Shown: positions 25,265-34,347 of the stretch, one piece after another | How the letters are laid out: each line of letters starts with the position of its first letter | Position numbering within the stretch: position 1 is the first letter of the stretch | Notes under the pieces: generated by a model | The model's input: only the letters and a program-made list of their open reading frames with translations | Database searches by the model: none | What the model was told of the DNA's origin: nothing | NCBI RefSeq assembly: GCF_010747475.1 | Contig: NZ_VSLZ01000001.1 | Span: 310,001 to 374,000 of the forward strand | Source: Halorussus sp. MSC15.2 | GTDB taxonomy: Archaea; Halobacteriota; Halobacteria; Halobacteriales; Haladaptataceae | Reading direction: 5' to 3' | DNA length: 64,000 nt | Translations under genes and position numbers: made by a program

Positions 25265-28200
25265 CAGTCGTCACCTCTCGTTGTCGTCGTTCCGCTGGTC
25301 GTCCCGCTCGCGCCGCCCTTCGACTGGAGCGACCCGCCGATGTAGTCCTCGACGAGGTCGTCCTTCCGGGCGTCGCCGGGCCACCAGTCGGCCTCCTCGT
25401 ACTTCTCGACGGTCACGAGGTCGTCGCGGTTCACCCCGGTGGGTGCCCAGACGGTCTCCTCGTAGCCGTGTTCCAGTTCCGCGCCGTGCCACGAGATGTC
25501 CTCGCCGACCTTCTCGGAGACGTTCGGGTCGCCGAACACGGACTTGTGGACGAGGTCGTCGGTCTCTTGGCCGGGGTCGAGCCAGATGTTGGTCGTCGTG
25601 TTGAACCCCTTGACCTCGTCGTCGCCCTTCTCTTCGTCGTCGGGGAAGTGCTGGGGCCACCAGCCGTGCCAGAGGGTCAACTGGCCCATGTCGCCCGCCT
25701 TGCCGGGGCGCTGGCGCTCGCTGAGCATGGCCCTGACCACCGTCCCGCCGCGCTTGCCGGAGATGCGCACGTAGTCGCCGTTCTCCACGCCGATGTCCGC
25801 GGCGTCGCTCGGGTGCATCTCCACGAACGCCTCGCCGAGCGGCGGGGCCTCGCTGGTCTCGCCCTCGGCCTCGGGGAACGAGAAGTCGTCTATCAGTCGC
25901 TCGGTGCCCTCCGGGTCGGCGCTGGTCGAACCGAAGTCTCGCGCCGACCAGATGAGGTTCCAGTCGGTCATCCCCCACGAGGAGTGGGTCCGGTACTTGC
26001 TGTGGGGCGTGTTGTAGTAGAACTGGTAGCCCTCGTCGTGGTAGAGGGGGTTCTCCTGCTCGCCCGCCTCGGGCCACTTCTGGTTGACGCCGTAGGGCGT
26101 CCCCTCGACGCTCTCGATGTGGTCGAGGTCCTCGCGCCCGAGGTCCACGAACCGGTCTTCCTCCTTGTGGAACTCCATCCGGCCGGTCTTGGTGTAGAAC
26201 GGCCGGTCGTCGTGGACCTGCGAGTAGAACGGGACGCGCGGGTAGGTCTTGAGGTTCAGGCGCTCGGGACCGTCTTCGAGGTCCTCCACGTCGATGTCCT
26301 CGGTCGTGATGCCGTGGTCGAGCGTCTCCTGAATGTACTTGCGGACGTCGCCGTCCTCGTCGAGGAACTCCGAGAAGTACGACCGATACGAATCGACGTT
26401 GCGCTCCTCGCGCGGAATCTTCTCGTCCAACTTCTCGGCGACCATCGCCAGCACCTCGCCGTCCTGCTTGGTGTCGTAGATGGGGTCCATAATCCCGTGG
26501 TCCATCGTGATGAACGGGTTCTCCGGACCCACCGTGATGTCGGGGTACTCGCACTCCAGCCACGAGGGGGCCGGAAGCACGATGTCCGCGTGCCGTGCGG
26601 AGTAGGTCATGTGGATGTCCGAGACGATGAACAACTCGTTGGACGTGTCCGGGTGCTTCGTGAAGTTGTTGACCACGTGCTCCTGATGTTTGGTCTGGTT
26701 CAGGAGGTTGCAGTTCATCGTCCACAGGATGGTCGGCTTGGACATCGTGTACGTCTCCGCGTTCTTCGGCATCACCGGCTCCTCGGCGTCGCCCTGCGGC
26801 ACGAGGTCCATGTCCCGGTCGAAGTCGCCCCGAATCTCGTGGGGGTCCAACTGCTCGCCGCCGAAGAACGCGAAGGCGTACCCCGGATACATCCCGTGGG
26901 CCGAGTGACCGTCGGGGTTGACGTAGTGGGGGTAGCCGTCCAGTAGCTCTATCTTGTACTGGCCCGAGTAGTTGTAGTAGCCCGACCCCGGCTTGCCGAC
27001 GTTGCCCAACATCGACTGGACGAAGAAGATGGACCGCTGGAGTTCGGAGTTGCCGTGGAACCAGTGGTTGATACCCTCGCCGGTGAACCACTGGCCGTTC
27101 TCGGCGGCGGCGAACTCCGCGCGGTCTTCTCGATGGCCTCGGCCGGGACGGTCGTTATCTTCTCGACCTGTTCGGGCGAGTAGTTCTCCAGCACGTTGCG
27201 CTTCTGGCGCGAGAAGTCGGTCTCGACCGTGACGCTCGAACCGTCGGCCAGTTGCAAGTCGGTTTTGGCGTCGAGTTGCGGGGTGGTCGGCATCTCGTCG
27301 CCGACCTGCTCGCGCGTGACCGCCTTCGGGTTGCCGTTCTGGTCCAGCACTACGAAGTCGCCCCAGTCGTTCTCCTCGTGCCGTTTGTCGCCCTCCGGCG
27401 GTGCCTCGTGGTCGTCGAACACCTCGTGGGCGCGGAGGTACTTGTCGTCGTCCTCGCGCACCAGCAGGGGGAGGCTGGTGAACTTCCGCACGAAGTCGGG
27501 GTCGTACAGTTCCTCGCTGATGATGACGTTGGCGAACGCGAGCGGAATCGCCGGGTCCGACCCCGGACGGATGGGGAGCCAGCGGTCGCACTTCTGGACG
27601 GTCGGCGAGTAGTCGGGGTAGATGCCGACCATCTCGCCGCCGCGCTCGCGCATCTCTTGGAACCAGTGGTTGTCAGCCAGCTTGTTGTGAATCAGATTCT
27701 TCCCCTGAATGATGGTGTAGTCGGACTTGCGCCAGTCGGCCGCGTCGGCGTCGGAGGTCTGGTACCCCGTCGTGATGACGTGGCCCGGCGGCAGGTCGGC
27801 GTACCAGTCGTACTCGGTCCACTCGCACCCGCCGAAGATGGAGGCGAGTCGCCGCCCCGCGCCGTGGCGCGTGATGAGTCCGTCGGCCTTGATGGCGTTG
27901 AAGATGTGGAACCGCTTGTTGTCCTCCAGACTCGCCATCTTCTCGGCGATGAGGTCGGCCGCCTCCTCCCACGAGACGCGCTCGAACTCGTCCTCGCCGC
28001 GTCCCTCGGGATTGGGGTCGTCTGGGTCCCAGCCCTTCCGGACCATCGGGTACTTGATGCGACTCGGCTCGAAGGTCCGGCGGTGGAGCGTCAACCCCTT
28101 CATGCACCCGCGGGGGTTCCAGTTCTGACTGACGTTCGCGTCCTCGTACCCCGACGGGCCGACGCTCTGGTCCTCGTTGTGGTAGACCTGCTCGGCTCGA

Positions 28201-28460
28201 ATCGGCACCCCGTTCTTCATGTAGAAGTTGAGGGCGCACGACTGGGTGCAGTTGGGGTGACAGACCGTCCAGTCCACCTCGTCGTAGGCGTAGATGTCGT
28301 GGTAGACCTGTTCCCAGTCCCGGTTCGGATAGGACTTCAGGGGGTTGTCCACCTCGGTCACGGGTTCGACGCTCTGGGTCGCCCCCCAACTGCTGGAGAG
28401 GAGCGTCCCCACCGCGCCGGCCCCAGCACCCCGGACGAAGTCGCGCCGAGAGAGACTCAC
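25264..28460 (-). CDS. narG: Outward-facing type II DMSO-reductase-family catalytic subunit, nitrate-reductase type (NarG); frameshifted near 27117
   Basis: About 1065 residues with one missing base near 27117 restored (GCGCGG[G]AG). The GTG start at 28460 has a Shine-Dalgarno GGAGGTG 6 bases upstream. Tat signal SRRDFVRGAGAG means export. The Fe-S motif reads CHPNCTQSC with a distal Cys in PRGCMKG, so Cys stands where E. coli NarG has His. ADLPPGHVITTGYQTSDADAADW-like residues (about 230-250) fit the Asp-Mo pocket of type II enzymes. Denitrification neighbours favour nitrate; chlorate, selenate or dimethylsulfide cannot be excluded because the operon has an EbdC-type gamma subunit and no adjacent Rieske/cytochrome b genes. 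Confidence 0.85.
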
Positions 28461-28577
28461 GTCACGACACCTCCCGCGGTCGGTCGTCGCGCCGTCGTTA
28501 CTTGCATCATACGTTCGACTCTGGTCACGTATCGTCCTTCAACTCGCGAGACGATTCCCGGGCGATAGGAAGGCCTG

Positions 28578-28589
28578 CGAACACGTTCG
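28578..28589. promoter_or_regulatory. Palindrome CGAACACGTTCG, site 6 (nar operon promoter region)
   Basis: The site is 117 bases from the narG GTG and 80 from the ATG of the divergent binding protein at 28670. On the nar strand a TATA-like TTCCTAT follows 6-8 bases after it, which would give a leader of about 80 bases ending in the GGAGGTG ribosome site. So nar mRNA is leadered, unlike the 38-base genes. Confidence 0.7.
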
Positions 28590-28669
28590 ACCGACCACCT
28601 ATCCGGAACGTTCCCGCCGACTGGGAACGCGCGTCCCGCTTTTTGGAACTCCGGGAACTACCGCCGAAC

Positions 28670-29493
28670 ATGCGACGACGAACGCTGCTGCTCTCCGGCG
28701 GCGCGCTCGCGGGCGGCGCGCTCGGGGTCCGCGTCACGGGGACGACCGACTCGGCTCCGGCCCGCGCGCTCGTCGCCGGAAGCCTCCAGACGGTCGCCGA
28801 AGAGGTGGCGGGCGCGACGGTCGAGGCCCACGGGAGTCTCGCCGCGGTCGAACTCGTTCGCTCGGGGGCGCGCGACCCGACGCCGTGGCGCTGGCCGACC
28901 CGAGTCTGGTCTCGGACCTCGCGGGGTGGCACGCGACGTTCGCCACCAACGCGCTGACGGTGGTCTACGACCCCGACTCCCGATACGCCGACGCGATTCG
29001 GGGCGACTGGCGGTCGGCGCTCGCGCGCGAAGACGTCTCGGTCGGCCGGACAGACCCCGCCAGAGACCCGCTGGGCTACCGGACCCTGCTCGCGCTGGAA
29101 CTCGCGGGTCGGGAAGGCGCGTCCGCCGACGCGATTCGAGAGAACGCCGACGTCTTCCCCGAGACCCAACTGCTCCGGACGCTCGAAGCGGGCGGACTTG
29201 ACGCCGCGTTCGCCTACCGGAACATGGCGGTGGCCCACGACCTGCCGCGGGTGGACCTCCCCGCCGAGTTCGACCTCTCGGACCCCGAACTGGCGGACCA
29301 CTACCGGAGCGCCGCGGTGTCCGTGGACGGCGAGACGATTCGCGGCGAACCGATTCGGTACGGGGCGGCCCACCTGACCGACCGCGGGAAGCCGTTCTAC
29401 CGGAATCTCGTGGGGAACGCAGAGCGCCTCCGGGAGTTCGGGTTCACCGTGCCGGACCGATACCCCGTCGAACATGGTCGGGACAACCGATAG
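28670..29493 (+). CDS. WtpA/ModA-like oxyanion-binding protein, frameshifted near 28870
   Basis: About 274 residues after restoring one missing base near 28870 in GGGGGCGCGCGA. N-terminal RRRTLLLSGGALAGGALG is a Tat-like signal without a clear lipobox. The mature start RALVAGSLQTVAEEV and the later SDLAGWHATFATNALTVVY and ALEAGGLDAAFAYRN resemble the protein at 672-1775. It is divergent from nar and has no permease or ATPase beside it. It may hand molybdate or tungstate to the transporter at window start, or scavenge it for the molybdoenzyme. Its last codons contain the degenerate operator at 29469. Confidence 0.75.
29469..29480. promoter_or_regulatory. Degenerate palindrome CGAACATGGTCG, site 7 (38 bp before DUF2249 gene)
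   Basis: One mismatch from the consensus, but it ends exactly 38 bases before the ATG at 29519, the same spacing as six other gene starts. It lies inside the end of the upstream coding region, so coding constraint may explain the mismatch. It supports independent expression of the downstream genes. Confidence 0.65.
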
Positions 29494-29518
29494 GCGACGA
29501 ACGACCGCACCTACAGCT

Positions 29519-29761
29519 ATGACGAACGACGAGACCGCTCACGACGGAACCACGCGCGAACTCGACGCACGAGAGATAGACGGCGAACCGTTCGGGGCCA
29601 TCACGTCGGCGCTGTCGGACCTCGGCGACGACGAGACGCTGGTCCTCGTCAACAGCTTCGAACCCGAACCGCTCTACGGGGTCCTCGACCAGCGCGGTTT
29701 CGACCACGAGACCGAGCAGGTCGCCCCCGACGAGTGGCGGGTGGAGATAGAACCGCGATGA
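29519..29761 (+). CDS. DUF2249 domain protein (second stand-alone copy)
   Basis: 80 residues from ATG 29519. Core blocks are ELDAREIDGEPFGAITSAL, then LVLVNSFEPEPLYGVLDQRG and EWRVEIEPR at the end, the same layout as the copies at 10599 and 33439. No Cys is present, so a persulfide role as in TusA is unlikely. It overlaps the next membrane protein gene by four bases (ATGA), implying joint production. The operator at 29469 places it in the denitrification regulon. Confidence 0.85.
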   Translation: MTNDETAHDGTTRELDAREIDGEPFGAITSALSDLGDDETLVLVNSFEPEPLYGVLDQRGFDHETEQVAPDEWRVEIEPR

Positions 29762-31110
29762 GCGTCCCCGCGGGCATCGACGCTGACCGCGGCCCGCCGA
29801 TGGCGATTCCGCTCGCGCACTTCGTCGCGGGGTTCGGCTTCCTACTGGCGGGCGCGACGCTCGGGGTCCTCGGCGTCGTCGGCGTCGCGCCGGGTCTCGC
29901 CGGGGCGGCCCACGTCCACCTCCTGCTGGTCGGGTGGGTCTGTCTCACGATTCTGGGCGCGATGACTCAGTTCGTCCCGGTCTGGTCGGGCCTGCGACTC
30001 CACTCGCGGCGACTCGCGGTGGCCCAACTCGCGCTGGTCGGCGGCGGCGTCGCGGGCTTCTCGGGCCTGCTACTGGCAGGGAACCTCGACCTGCTCCCGG
30101 TCGCCGGCGGCGCGATGCTCGTCGGGTTCTGGACGTTCGTCTACAACGTCGGCCGGACGCTCTCGGGGGCGAGCGAGTTCGACGCGACAGAACGACACTT
30201 CGCGCTCGCGCTGGGCTACGTCCTGCTCGTGACGGCGCTCGGCCTGCTCCTCGCGGTGGATTTCACCCGGCCGGTTCTGGCCGCGGCGGGCCTCGCGCGC
30301 TCGCAGGTCGTCGCGGCCCACGCCACGCTCGCGGTGTTCGGGGTCGTCCTCACGACCGTGGTGGGCGCGCTCTACCAACTCGCCACGATGTTCACCCAGA
30401 CTGAAATTCGCGGTACGGACGCGACCCTCCGGCGGGTCGAGGAGTGGACGTATCCGCCGGGCGTCGTCGCACTCGCCGCCGGGCGACTGGTCGGTCACGC
30501 GTGGCTGGCCCGCGTCGGCGCGGCCCTCGCAGTCGTCGGCCTGCTCGCGTTCGCGGCGGTCCTCGCGCGAAAGCTCTACGAGACGACGGTCGAGCGGACG
30601 CCGATGCTTTCGCGGTACGCGGTGGTCGCGCTCGCGCTCCCGTCGTGGGCGCTGTCGGCCGCTCCGTCGTGGCTCGGAAGACCGGCCGACCCCGCGACGA
30701 CGTTCGGCCACCCCGCGGCGGGCCACCTCCTCGCGGCCGGTGTGGTCGGGTTCGTCCTGCTCGGGACCCTCTATCACGTCGTGCCGTTCATCGTCTGGAT
30801 TCGCCAGTACAGCGACCGGGTGGGGTTGGAACAGGTCCCGATGATAGACGACCTCTACGACGACCGCCTCGCCGCGGTCGATTTCTGGCTCACGCTCGGC
30901 GGTCTCTCGCTGGTCGTCCTCGGCGAGAGTACGGCGTTCGAGTCCGCGCGTCTCGTCGGCGGCGCGCTGGCGACCCTCGGGTTCGCCGTCTTCGCCGCCA
31001 ACCTGACCGGCGTCGTGGTCCGCCACGGCCCGGAGTCGCTCCGAATCGGTGCGTTCGGCGGCACGTCGCCGAAGTCGAGCGACAGCGACCCCGACGAGCA
31101 GTTCCCGTGA
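29758..31110 (+). CDS. Polytopic membrane protein with conserved His-containing helices (haem-copper-oxidase-like)
   Basis: 450 residues and about 12 helices. His-containing segments at helix starts include AAHVHLLLVGWVCLTILGAM, VVAAHATLAVFGVVLTTVVG and GHLLAAGVVGFVLLGTLYHVV. These resemble haem-binding helices of cytochrome c oxidase subunit I or NnrS-like proteins, although it is not a catalytic oxidase in sequence. It is translationally coupled to DUF2249 gene 29519. A role in NO handling or as a b-type cytochrome for denitrification is inferred from position and regulon. Confidence 0.75.
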   Translation: MSVPAGIDADRGPPMAIPLAHFVAGFGFLLAGATLGVLGVVGVAPGLAGAAHVHLLLVGWVCLTILGAMTQFVPVWSGLRLHSRRLAVAQLALVGGGVAGFSGLLLAGNLDLLPVAGGAMLVGFWTFVYNVGRTLSGASEFDATERHFALALGYVLLVTALGLLLAVDFTRPVLAAAGLARSQVVAAHATLAVFGVVLTTVVGALYQLATMFTQTEIRGTDATLRRVEEWTYPPGVVALAAGRLVGHAWLARVGAALAVVGLLAFAAVLARKLYETTVERTPMLSRYAVVALALPSWALSAAPSWLGRPADPATTFGHPAAGHLLAAGVVGFVLLGTLYHVVPFIVWIRQYSDRVGLEQVPMIDDLYDDRLAAVDFWLTLGGLSLVVLGESTAFESARLVGGALATLGFAVFAANLTGVVVRHGPESLRIGAFGGTSPKSSDSDPDEQFP

Positions 31111-31225
31111 TTCCGGGACTGGCGCTATCGACTCTCCCGGCGCGGCGGCGTAGCGGAACCGCGTATTGCCACGCCCTCCCGAACCCGGCAAAGGCATTTC
31201 ACGGTGCCCTCTGTAGCGCCGAGCG

Positions 31226-32005
31226 ATGCCGTTTCCCAACCACCCGGAGAAGTACGGCGCGGACCCTATCGTCACGCCCGACGAACACGCCGATTACAGA
31301 GCGGCGCAGGCCGAGGGCGACGTAGCGGAACCGCCGGAAGCGGTCGTCCTCTGCTACAGTCGCGGGCTGATGGAGTACTTCACCGAGACGTACGACGGGG
31401 AGACGGTGGACCACTACTACGGCCGACTCTACTGCTTCGAGGACACCGACTACGAGGTCGGCGTCCTCGGCGACTTCGGAATTGGAGCTCCAACGACCGC
31501 GATGCTGATGGACGAACTCGTCGCCGACGGCGTCGAGGCGTTCCTCTCCATCGGGTTCGCGGGGTGTCTCGACGACTCGGTCGAGATGGGCGACTTCATC
31601 GTCTGCGAGAAGGCCATCCGCGACGAGGGGACCTCCCACCACTACGTCGAGTCCGCGAAGTGGGCCGAGGCCAGCGACTCGCTCGTCGTCGACACGACGG
31701 AGTTGCTGGACGAGCGAGACGAACCGTTCCACGTCGGTCCCTCGTGGACGACCGACGCCATCTACCAGGAGACCGACGCCGAGGTCGAGCGCTACGCCGA
31801 GGCGGGCGTCCTCACGGTCGAGATGGAGGCGTCGGCGGTGTTCGCGGTGGCCGACTACCGCGGCGTCGAGGCGGGCGCGATGTTCGTCGTCAGCGACTAC
31901 CTCGGCCAGTCGGACTGGGACCCCAAGTTCCACCTGACCGCCGAGGACATGCGCCGCCTCGGCGACACCGCCAAGGAGCTTCTCGCGTCGCGCTCCCGGC
32001 CCTGA
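31226..32005 (+). CDS. Nucleoside phosphorylase (uridine/purine phosphorylase family)
   Basis: 259 residues of the PNP/UDP fold. The phosphate and base sites are seen in DFGIGAPTTAMLMDEL, FLSIGFAGCLDD and the nucleoside-binding VEMEASAVFAVADYRG. It splits a nucleoside with phosphate to base and ribose-1-phosphate, part of pyrimidine or purine salvage. It has no functional link to its neighbours and no palindrome upstream. The ATG fits the family start; the upstream 115 bases have no other gene. Confidence 0.9.
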   Translation: MPFPNHPEKYGADPIVTPDEHADYRAAQAEGDVAEPPEAVVLCYSRGLMEYFTETYDGETVDHYYGRLYCFEDTDYEVGVLGDFGIGAPTTAMLMDELVADGVEAFLSIGFAGCLDDSVEMGDFIVCEKAIRDEGTSHHYVESAKWAEASDSLVVDTTELLDERDEPFHVGPSWTTDAIYQETDAEVERYAEAGVLTVEMEASAVFAVADYRGVEAGAMFVVSDYLGQSDWDPKFHLTAEDMRRLGDTAKELLASRSRP

Positions 32006-32020
32006 CTGTCCGAGAGCGAC

Positions 32021-32032
32021 CGAACACGTTCG
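32021..32032. promoter_or_regulatory. Palindrome CGAACACGTTCG, site 8 (37 bp before cupin gene)
   Basis: Perfect palindrome 37 bases before the ATG at 32070, one base short of the usual spacing. No good TATA box lies between them, which suggests dependence on an activator. Confidence 0.8.
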
Positions 32033-32069
32033 GCGAAGCCCCCACGACCGCGACGCTCCCACCTCCGAC

Positions 32070-32453
32070 ATGGTCGCGACCGACTTCGACGCCGAACGCG
32101 AGTACGACGACGAACAGTTCTCGGCGCAGTCCGTCTTCCGGAGCGACCGGATGAAGGTCGTCCTCGGCTACTTCGAACCGGGCCAGTTCATCCCGGTCCA
32201 CGCCCCCGACAGCGACGTGGCGATTACGGTCCGAGAGGGCCGGGGCGTCGTCCGCGACGGCGACGACGAACACGCGGTCGGGCCGGGCGACGTGGTGGTC
32301 GTGCCCGCGGGTGAGGACCGCGGCGTGAAGGCCGACGCCGACCGGCGTCTCGAGGCCACGCTCGTCACCGCGCCCCCGCCGACCGACGCCGAACACGACC
32401 CCGTTCGCGAGGGGTTGAAGCGCGGCGAGTTCGACCCGCGCGGAGGCGACTGA
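32070..32453 (+). CDS. Cupin-domain protein of the denitrification regulon
   Basis: 127 residues. One cupin barrel shows VLGYFEPGQFIPVHAPDSDVAI (motif 1, with His and Asp) and GPGDVVVVPAGEDRGVKA (motif 2). The normal three-His-one-Glu metal site is not complete. The ligand is unknown; metal or small-molecule sensing is common in such single cupins. A monocistronic unit, controlled by the palindrome at 32021. A second small cupin lies at 33685, downstream of a DUF2249 gene in the same regulon. Confidence 0.85.
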   Translation: MVATDFDAEREYDDEQFSAQSVFRSDRMKVVLGYFEPGQFIPVHAPDSDVAITVREGRGVVRDGDDEHAVGPGDVVVVPAGEDRGVKADADRRLEATLVTAPPPTDAEHDPVREGLKRGEFDPRGGD

Positions 32454-32695
32454 CAGAGTCAGTCGTCACCGCGCCCGCGGAGCGCGTCAGTGACACGAAC
32501 CACCGTCGAGGAGACGGCGCGAACTGAGTGAGCGCGGAGCCACGCCCGCGGTGGGCGGTGCGGTCGGAGGTGGAGACTAGAAACGGCGCGCGAAGGAGTG
32601 AACACGCCACCGCGCCCGCAAAACGCGCTAAACTCTCGCCGACTCCATTCAGATTCGACACAAGACACTTGTAAAGAGGCGCGGAGAGACGGCGT

Positions 32696-33343
32696 ATGCC
32701 CCTCCGCGTCAGTTCGGTCTGTCTCGCCGTCCTGCTAGTTCTCGCCGGGTGCTCGGGGTCGCCTCCGCCGGACGCCGCATCGACGACGACTGCGGACCCG
32801 ACGGCCGGGACCGCGGCGACCGCCGAATCGCCGACGACCCGCGACGCATCGACCGCCTCGACCACGACGCTGCCGACTCGCGCGACCCTCTCGGCCGCGG
32901 ACCTCTCGGCGTCCGAGCGCGACCTGCTCCGGCGGGCCGTCGAGAACGAGTCGGTGCGGGTGACGCGCTCAAACCTCACCGGGGAACTGACGCCCGACAC
33001 GGACGGTTGGTACGCCCGCTATCGCGGGACGCTCTACGAACTGTCGTGGGAGCGCGGCGGCTTCTACGGCGAGTACCATCTGGGGAACGCGACGGTCGTG
33101 AACGCCTCGTCGGTCGAATCCTCGGACGGCGTCGTCGCCTACGAGAACCTCACCGCGGACGCCCGCGAGTTGTTCGAGGCGGCCCGAGCGAAGGAGGACG
33201 TCGAGGGCTACGGTGCGGAGGCGTTTCCGGACCAACTCCGGAGCAACCGCTACGTGACGTACGAGGGCGAGTACTACGAACTGAGACTCGCCGTCGCCGA
33301 TTACGTCGCCTATCGCCTCTCCGTCGAGGACGTCGAGTCCTGA
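32696..33343 (+). CDS. Haloarchaeal lipoprotein of unknown function
   Basis: 215 residues. Signal peptide with lipobox VLAGCSG (Cys at residue 19), then a Thr/Ala/Pro-rich linker to about residue 65. The folded part has YARYRGTLYELSWERGG and VTYEGEYYELRLAVADY, two similar beta-type segments that may be an internal repeat. It is anchored on the outer face. TATA-like TTGTAAAG at about 32670. No palindrome is present before it, so it is probably not part of the regulon despite its place between two regulon genes. Confidence 0.75.
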   Translation: MPLRVSSVCLAVLLVLAGCSGSPPPDAASTTTADPTAGTAATAESPTTRDASTASTTTLPTRATLSAADLSASERDLLRRAVENESVRVTRSNLTGELTPDTDGWYARYRGTLYELSWERGGFYGEYHLGNATVVNASSVESSDGVVAYENLTADARELFEAARAKEDVEGYGAEAFPDQLRSNRYVTYEGEYYELRLAVADYVAYRLSVEDVES

Positions 33344-33385
33344 GTATTCCTTCTGCGGGTCCGACGCGACTCGGCCGCCCGACCG

Positions 33386-33397
33386 CGAACACGTTCG
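33386..33397. promoter_or_regulatory. Palindrome CGAACACGTTCG, site 9 (41 bp before DUF2249-cupin operon)
   Basis: Perfect palindrome 41 bases before the ATG at 33439. The bases after it (GGACAACCG) also match those after site 7 at 29469, which suggests a conserved BRE/TATA-like part beyond the palindrome itself. Confidence 0.8.
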
Positions 33398-33438
33398 GGA
33401 CAACCGCGAAGGGACGACCGCGAGTATCTCCACTCGTC

Positions 33439-33666
33439 ATGCCGAGACTAGACGTCCGCGAGATTCCGCCGCCGGAACGTCATCCGAAGATACACGACGC
33501 GTTCGCCGAACTCGACAGCGGCGAGGTCCTCGAAATCGTCAACGACCACGAACCCAAGCCGCTGTTCTACGAGATGCAGGCCGAGGTCGAGTCGTTCGAC
33601 GCCGACAGCTACGAGGTCGAACGCGAGGACGCCCAGAAGTTCGTCGCGAAGTTCCCCAAGCAGTAG
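33439..33666 (+). CDS. DUF2249 domain protein (third stand-alone copy)
   Basis: 75 residues, a minimal DUF2249 domain starting LDVREIPPPERHPKIHDAF, then VLEIVNDHEPKPLFYEMQ. The VNDHEPKPL block matches VNDHDPSPL in the Mrp fusion at 19410 more closely than the other copies do. No Cys. A cupin gene follows after 18 bases, and NO reductase is encoded after that on the same strand. Expression by the palindrome at 33386. Confidence 0.9.
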   Translation: MPRLDVREIPPPERHPKIHDAFAELDSGEVLEIVNDHEPKPLFYEMQAEVESFDADSYEVEREDAQKFVAKFPKQ

Positions 33667-33684
33667 GCCGAGACTGATACCGCC

Positions 33685-33993
33685 ATGACCGAGACAGTCG
33701 CACTCGACGACCTGACCGAGCGACCACGAGAAGTGGCGTTTCCGGGGGCCGAACCGAAGACCGTCCGTCTCTCGCTCGACGCGGGCGAAGAAGTCCCGGC
33801 CCACCGCCACCCCGAGCGCGAAATCGTGGTCCACCTCGTGTCGGGGCGTCTCGACGTGCGAGTGGACGGCGAATCGAACGTCCTCGAACCGGGCGACCTC
33901 CTGCGGTTCGACGGCGAACGGGAGGTGTCGCCGAAGGCCGGGGCGGACAGCACCGCGCTGCTGGTGCTGGCTCCGCGGTCAGAGGACGAGTAA
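33685..33993 (+). CDS. Small cupin-domain protein, in operon with DUF2249
   Basis: 102 residues. The cupin barrel has VPAHRHPEREIVVHLVSG (HxH and Glu of motif 1) and LEPGDLLRFDG with a weak motif 2 lacking the final His. At least two His and one Glu could still hold a metal. It is 18 bases downstream of the DUF2249 gene at 33439, so the two are probably made together. The pairing of a cupin with DUF2249 beside NO reductase points to a shared accessory function that is not yet known. Confidence 0.85.
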   Translation: MTETVALDDLTERPREVAFPGAEPKTVRLSLDAGEEVPAHRHPEREIVVHLVSGRLDVRVDGESNVLEPGDLLRFDGEREVSPKAGADSTALLVLAPRSEDE

Positions 33994-34347
33994 CTGCATC
34001 GGGCGTCGGTGCGGCGCTCGAACGCCGGCGTGGCTCTCGACTCGCGCAGACGCGAACGGGTTGGACCGTTCGTCTTCCCCTCTTTTTATCGCGTACCGAC
34101 GTTCGCGGTACAGACGGCGTCAGTACTGTGTGAACGAAATGGGTGGGTTAGATACTGTGCGTCCGACGTAGGCGCGCTCCGTCTGCGTTAACTGTGACGG
34201 GGCGGTGAAGCTAGCTATCGTTGAACTGAGGAGTACAGCACCGCACTGCACAGCACTCCACTGCACCGTACGCACCGCGACCGCGCTCCCCGCTTGCCCG
34301 TGCGCTCGGCCGCGTCTGCACCGCGTGCGGCCGAGCGAGAGCGCGGC

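Noticed and set aside
25264-28460. Two separate half-size narG genes
   Set aside because: The two frames join within one conserved block (VPAEAIEKTA to FAAAENGQWFTGEG) when one G is added, so this is one frameshifted gene.
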